64,000 nucleotides of DNA from CAXBBB01 sp963841855 (GTDB lineage Bacteria > Bacteroidota > Rhodothermia > Rhodothermales > BA12). Under the pieces are notes generated by a model. That model was not told where the DNA came from. It made no database searches and worked only from the letters and a program-made list of their open reading frames with translations. This document shows, piece after piece, positions 61,721 to 64,000 of this stretch (position 1 is the stretch's first letter; each line of letters opens with the position of its first letter). The DNA is taken from positions 868,001 through 932,000 of the forward strand of contig CAWJEJ010000001.1 in NCBI GenBank assembly GCA_963841855.1. Reading direction: 5' to 3'. Position numbers and translations under genes: made by a program.

Positions 61721-61987
61721 CGCCATCGTGTGCGGCATGTGCGGTGTTCGTTTCAGCGTCGGCTGTTGTGCCGCTCCGGTCCAGCTTGGGCGTCTCCGGC
61801 GGTAGTCGGCTTGCAAGCTTGGTCGGTATCGGCGGCTCCGCGTTACCGGTGGCGGTCGGCGAGCAGCGGCTTCGGTAAGTTCGGCGTCTCGTCAGTTTCG
61901 TTCGTGAATCTCGGTCGGCTGGTCTCGGCGGCCCGGGCGGGGTAGGGCGGCGTTTGCTCGGGTGCGGTGCCACGTTGCGAGCAAGCG
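61721..61987. other. C44: GC-rich cassette body, family A, no conserved ORF
   Basis: Same sequence as C1 at the opposite end of the array; the attC that follows differs from attC-1. Confidence 0.7.
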
Positions 61988-62105
61988 GTATAACCCATGG
62001 CTGCGGGCGACGCAAAGGCGGGCGGTTTCGCGTTGTCTCGAGTCAGTGCCTACATTGCTGTCTCACCGTCGGCGCGTTTGCGCGCCAGAGCCTTGTCTGT
62101 TATGC
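61988..62105 (+). repeat. attC-44
   Basis: 118 bp; R'' GTATAAC, R' GTTATGC. Confidence 0.9.
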
Positions 62106-62470
62106 CGCTTTCCGTGTTGAGAAGTAAGCTGCTAATATGCATCACTGTTTTCGCGCTGTGCGGATGCGGAACAGATAAGGCAACGATTGAGGCTGACATC
62201 GAAGCCGAGCTTGGTGTCGACCTTCCATCAAGTTTTGAGATCATTGAGGATGGGTGGTCGGTTGCACCAGGCGATTTACTGGTCACCTACGAAATTGAAA
62301 TGGCTCCTCGCGATTTCGATGTCCTGCTGTCTCAGATAGACTTTGGAAGTGAGGGCTGGAAGACCCTTGAGCGAGGCTATCAACGCGTTAGAGAAGGGAA
62401 CGGAGAAGTTTGGATTGTGAATCTCAACACTGTTGGTTCGCGTATATGGTATCAGTATGCGGACCTGTAA
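62102..62470 (+). CDS. C45: small lipoprotein, hypothetical
   Basis: 122 residues if the ATG in the core is used (TTG 62114 is an alternative). SKLLICITVFALCGC is a lipoprotein signal; the mature chain is acidic (TDKATIEADIEAELGVDLPSSFEIIEDGWSVAPGDLLVTYEIEMAPRDFDVLL...). Not in the C5 family. AT-rich. Confidence 0.7.
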   Translation: MPLSVLRSKLLICITVFALCGCGTDKATIEADIEAELGVDLPSSFEIIEDGWSVAPGDLLVTYEIEMAPRDFDVLLSQIDFGSEGWKTLERGYQRVREGNGEVWIVNLNTVGSRIWYQYADL

Positions 62471-62477
62471 ATGCGCG

Positions 62478-62598
62478 GCATAACCCATGGCTGCGGGCGA
62501 CGCAAAGGCGGGCGGCTGCGCGTTGTCTCGGCGTCGGTGCCTACATTGCTGTCTCACACGTCGGCGCGGTTTGCGCGCCAGAGCCTCGTCTGTTATAG
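62478..62598 (+). repeat. attC-45
   Basis: 121 bp; R'' GCATAAC, R' GTTATAG. Confidence 0.88.
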
Positions 62599-62656
62599 CG
62601 CTTACGAACAGGTCAGCACATCAAGCGTTGTTCGCCCTCAGTTAACCAAGGTAGAT

Positions 62657-62854
62657 ATGAGCGTTCAGCAAATCGAGTCGGCCATCACCGAGCTAAACAA
62701 GGACGAGCTTTCCCATCTTGCCCACTGGTTCGCGCAGTACAGGGCCGAGCAGTGGGATCAGCAGATTGAGGCAGACATCAACGCTGGCAAGCTCGACGCG
62801 CTGGCTGATGCCGCTGATCGCGCTTTCGAATCCGGACAGGCCACGCGGCTGTGA
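62657..62854 (+). CDS. C46a: antitoxin of a RelE/ParE-type pair
   Basis: 65 residues, MSVQQIESAITELNKDELSHLAHWFAQYRAEQWDQQIEADINAGKLDAL..., paralogue of C41a. Overlaps the toxin start. Confidence 0.78.
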   Translation: MSVQQIESAITELNKDELSHLAHWFAQYRAEQWDQQIEADINAGKLDALADAADRAFESGQATRL

Positions 62855-63105
62855 CGCATTTTGCAGCACCGTCGTTTTGGTCAGCGCACCGCGCACTGCC
62901 GCCAGAGATACAGAAGTTGGCGGACAAGAACTTCGAGATACTCAAACAGAACCCGCGTCACCCGTCTCTGCGGTTGAAGAAAGTTGGTCGATTCTGGTCA
63001 GCTCGTGTTGGTTTAGACTTCCGCGCAGTTGCGCGCGAGCGTGCGGAAGGCCTGCTGTGGTTTTGGATTGGACCACACGATGAATACGACAAACTGATCA
63101 GCTAG
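62851..63105 (+). CDS. C46b: RelE/ParE-like toxin
   Basis: 84 residues from GTG 62851: FWSAHRALPPEIQKLADKNFEILKQNPRHPSLRLKKVGRFWSARVGLDFRAVARERAEGLLWFWIGPHDEYDKLI. Paralogue of C41b; the cassettes also share an attC centre. Confidence 0.83.
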   Translation: MTHFAAPSFWSAHRALPPEIQKLADKNFEILKQNPRHPSLRLKKVGRFWSARVGLDFRAVARERAEGLLWFWIGPHDEYDKLIS

Positions 63106-63110
63106 GAGTG

Positions 63111-63230
63111 CTATAACTCTTGGCTGCGGGCGACGCAAAGGCGGGTGGTTTTGCTCTGCGTCAGGTGCGGCGTCTACATTGCCTGCCCACCCTTCGGTGT
63201 GATTGCGCGCCAGAGCCTCGTCTGTTATGC
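63111..63230 (+). repeat. attC-46
   Basis: 120 bp; R'' CTATAAC (matches C46 start GTTATAG), R' GTTATGC. Confidence 0.88.
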
Positions 63231-63287
63231 GTACGTGCGCTGAGGCAACCCGGAAGGTGGGTAGAGCGTCGGAAAGGTTCTGAACCA

Positions 63288-63512
63288 ATGCGCATCATGG
63301 CAAGCGAAATTATCTTTCTCGTCTCCGAGTCGCCTGAGGGCGGGTTCGAGGCCAAAGCCTTAGACCATCCAGTTTTCACCGAAGCTGACACCGAGCAAGA
63401 GCTTCGGGCCATGGTCCGCGATGCAGTTGAAGTTCATTTCGACGAGTCCGAGCGCCCGAGCGTGATCCGGCTTCACTTTGTGCGCGACGAAGTGTTCTCG
63501 CTCGCGGCATGA
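63288..63512 (+). CDS. C47a: HicB-like (DUF1902-type) antitoxin
   Basis: 74 residues from ATG 63288. EIIFLVSESPEGGFEAKALDHPVFTEADTEQELRAMVRDAVEVHFDESERPSVIRLHFVRDEV resembles the HicB-like fold of DUF1902 antitoxins. Stop overlaps the toxin start (ATGA). Confidence 0.78.
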   Translation: MRIMASEIIFLVSESPEGGFEAKALDHPVFTEADTEQELRAMVRDAVEVHFDESERPSVIRLHFVRDEVFSLAA

Positions 63513-63751
63513 GGCTGCCTCGTGACCTGAGTGGAGACCGCTTGATCAAGCGCCTCGGCAAGCTGGGCTACCAAGCCACGCGGCAGAGCGGCAGTCACGT
63601 TCGCCTTACTCGCAAGTTAGAAGGTAGAGAACACCACGTGACGGTGCCGCTGCATTCTCCGCTCCGGGTCGGAACGCTGAACAGCATCCTGGGCGAGGTG
63701 ACGCTTCACCTCGGTATGGACAAGTCCGACCTGATCAGGCGCATCTCTTGA
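63509..63751 (+). CDS. C47b: HicA-like toxin
   Basis: 80 residues. LIKRLGKLGYQATRQSGSHVRLTRKLEGREHHVTVPLHSPLRVGTLNSILGEV is the HicA/YcfA mRNA-interferase fold with the GSH motif. Gene order antitoxin-toxin, opposite to C30. Confidence 0.85.
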   Translation: MRLPRDLSGDRLIKRLGKLGYQATRQSGSHVRLTRKLEGREHHVTVPLHSPLRVGTLNSILGEVTLHLGMDKSDLIRRIS

Positions 63752-63759
63752 ACATGTAC

Positions 63760-63879
63760 GCATAACCCATGGCTGCGGGCGACGCAAAGGCGGGCGGTTT
63801 CGCGCTGTTTCGGCTCGGGTGTCTACATTGCCTGTTCACCCGTCGGCGTGTTTGCGCGCCAGAGCCTCGTCTGTTATGC
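63760..63879 (+). repeat. attC-47
   Basis: 120 bp; R'' GCATAAC, R' GTTATGC; end pairing GTACGCATAAC. Confidence 0.9.
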
Positions 63880-63909
63880 CGCCTACCTTGCGGCGCAAAT
63901 CTAACGGTC

Positions 63910-64000
63910 ATGCGCTCTGCTCTACTACTCTGTCTCTGCCTTATCGCCTTTCCTGCCTGCGACTCTGGGGAGGAAGCGCCAGATCCGGCTTCCATCGAAG
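63910..64000 (+). CDS. C48: lipoprotein of the integron lipoprotein family (cut by window edge)
   Basis: MRSALLLCLCLIAFPAC lipobox, then DSGEEAPDPASIE. Leader GCCGC-ctacctt-GCGGC-GCAAA present. The 3' part lies outside the window. Confidence 0.75.
   Translation, partial: MRSALLLCLCLIAFPACDSGEEAPDPASIE

Larger units (their letters stand above)
40715..64000 (+). mobile_element. chromosomal integron cassette array (CALIN-like in this window)
   Basis: 47 attC sites and 48 cassettes (C1-C48) read left to right. Each attC begins R'' (usually GCATAAC or GTATAAC) plus CCNTGGCTGCGGGCGACGC and ends GCGCGCCAGAGCCTNGTCT plus R' (GTTATGC/GTTATAC). Cassettes run from TT of one R' to G of the next. In 38 of 47 complete cassettes the 7-bp core at the cassette start is exactly complementary to its own R'', as expected if each unit was inserted as a circle. 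Genes face away from the left end, so attI should be at the left. No tyrosine-recombinase gene is visible. Confidence 0.95.

Noticed and set aside
40988..63879. Regularly spaced repeats resembling a CRISPR array
   Set aside because: Repeat units are about 120 bp with inverted arms and variable centres, the intervals are 130-900 bp and contain genes, and cassette ends co-vary with the repeats. This is attC behaviour, not CRISPR.

Overview
The window suggests a high-GC member of the Rhodothermota (Rubricoccus/Rubrivirga-like lineage). This is inferred from a TonB-dependent receptor with an N-terminal carboxypeptidase-regulatory-like domain, a type III glutamine synthetase, a DUF6122 protein, weak Shine-Dalgarno signals and the particular style of type IV pilus genes. 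The taxonomic call is inference; no rRNA is present.

Region 1 (1-9.9 kb): a class A beta-lactamase-like lipoprotein, a DUF427 protein, a probable 224-bp MITE, an outer-membrane barrel protein, a Tat-exported molybdopterin oxidoreductase, a dynamin-like GTPase and a TonB-dependent receptor.

Region 2 (10-23.3 kb, minus strand): a compact type IV pilus cluster running from a major pilin through PilC, PilB and three pilin-like proteins to PilT, a PilM-PilN fusion, a PilO-PilP fusion and a PilQ-type secretin. A strong hairpin follows the pilin gene, and a terminator separates the pilin-like genes from pilT. None of the pilin-like proteins has a canonical prepilin signal, and no prepilin peptidase is present.

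Region 3 (23.6-40.5 kb): housekeeping and accessory genes. These include DUF4342, a threonine dehydratase-like enzyme, TIGR02757, tRNA(CAU), an Lrp/AsnC regulator next to glnN, an ECF sigma factor, a decayed VapC-type toxin with its antitoxin, and a six-gene sulfane-sulfur operon (YeeE/YedE x2, MBL-rhodanese, TauE/SafE, rhodanese, thioredoxin) divergent from an ArsR regulator. A frameshifted MFS transporter, a frameshifted outer-membrane protein and cardiolipin synthase follow.

Region 4 (40.7-64 kb, continuing past the right edge): a very large integron cassette array. By eye I count 47 attC sites and 48 cassettes (the last cut off). attC sites are mostly 118-122 bp, with core sites of the unusual form GTTATRY. 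Most cassettes hold one small + strand gene: lipoproteins, small membrane proteins, toxin-antitoxin pairs, an LMW-phosphatase-like protein, zinc-ribbon and DUF6980 proteins. Two cassettes carry minus-strand genes. Twelve cassettes belong to a GC-rich, interrelated sequence family with no conserved reading frame. Six carry a paralogous lipoprotein gene behind a conserved 5' hairpin. No integrase gene lies beside the left end, so the visible part is a CALIN-like array. Several cassettes are duplicated, chimeric, frameshifted or have decayed attC sites.
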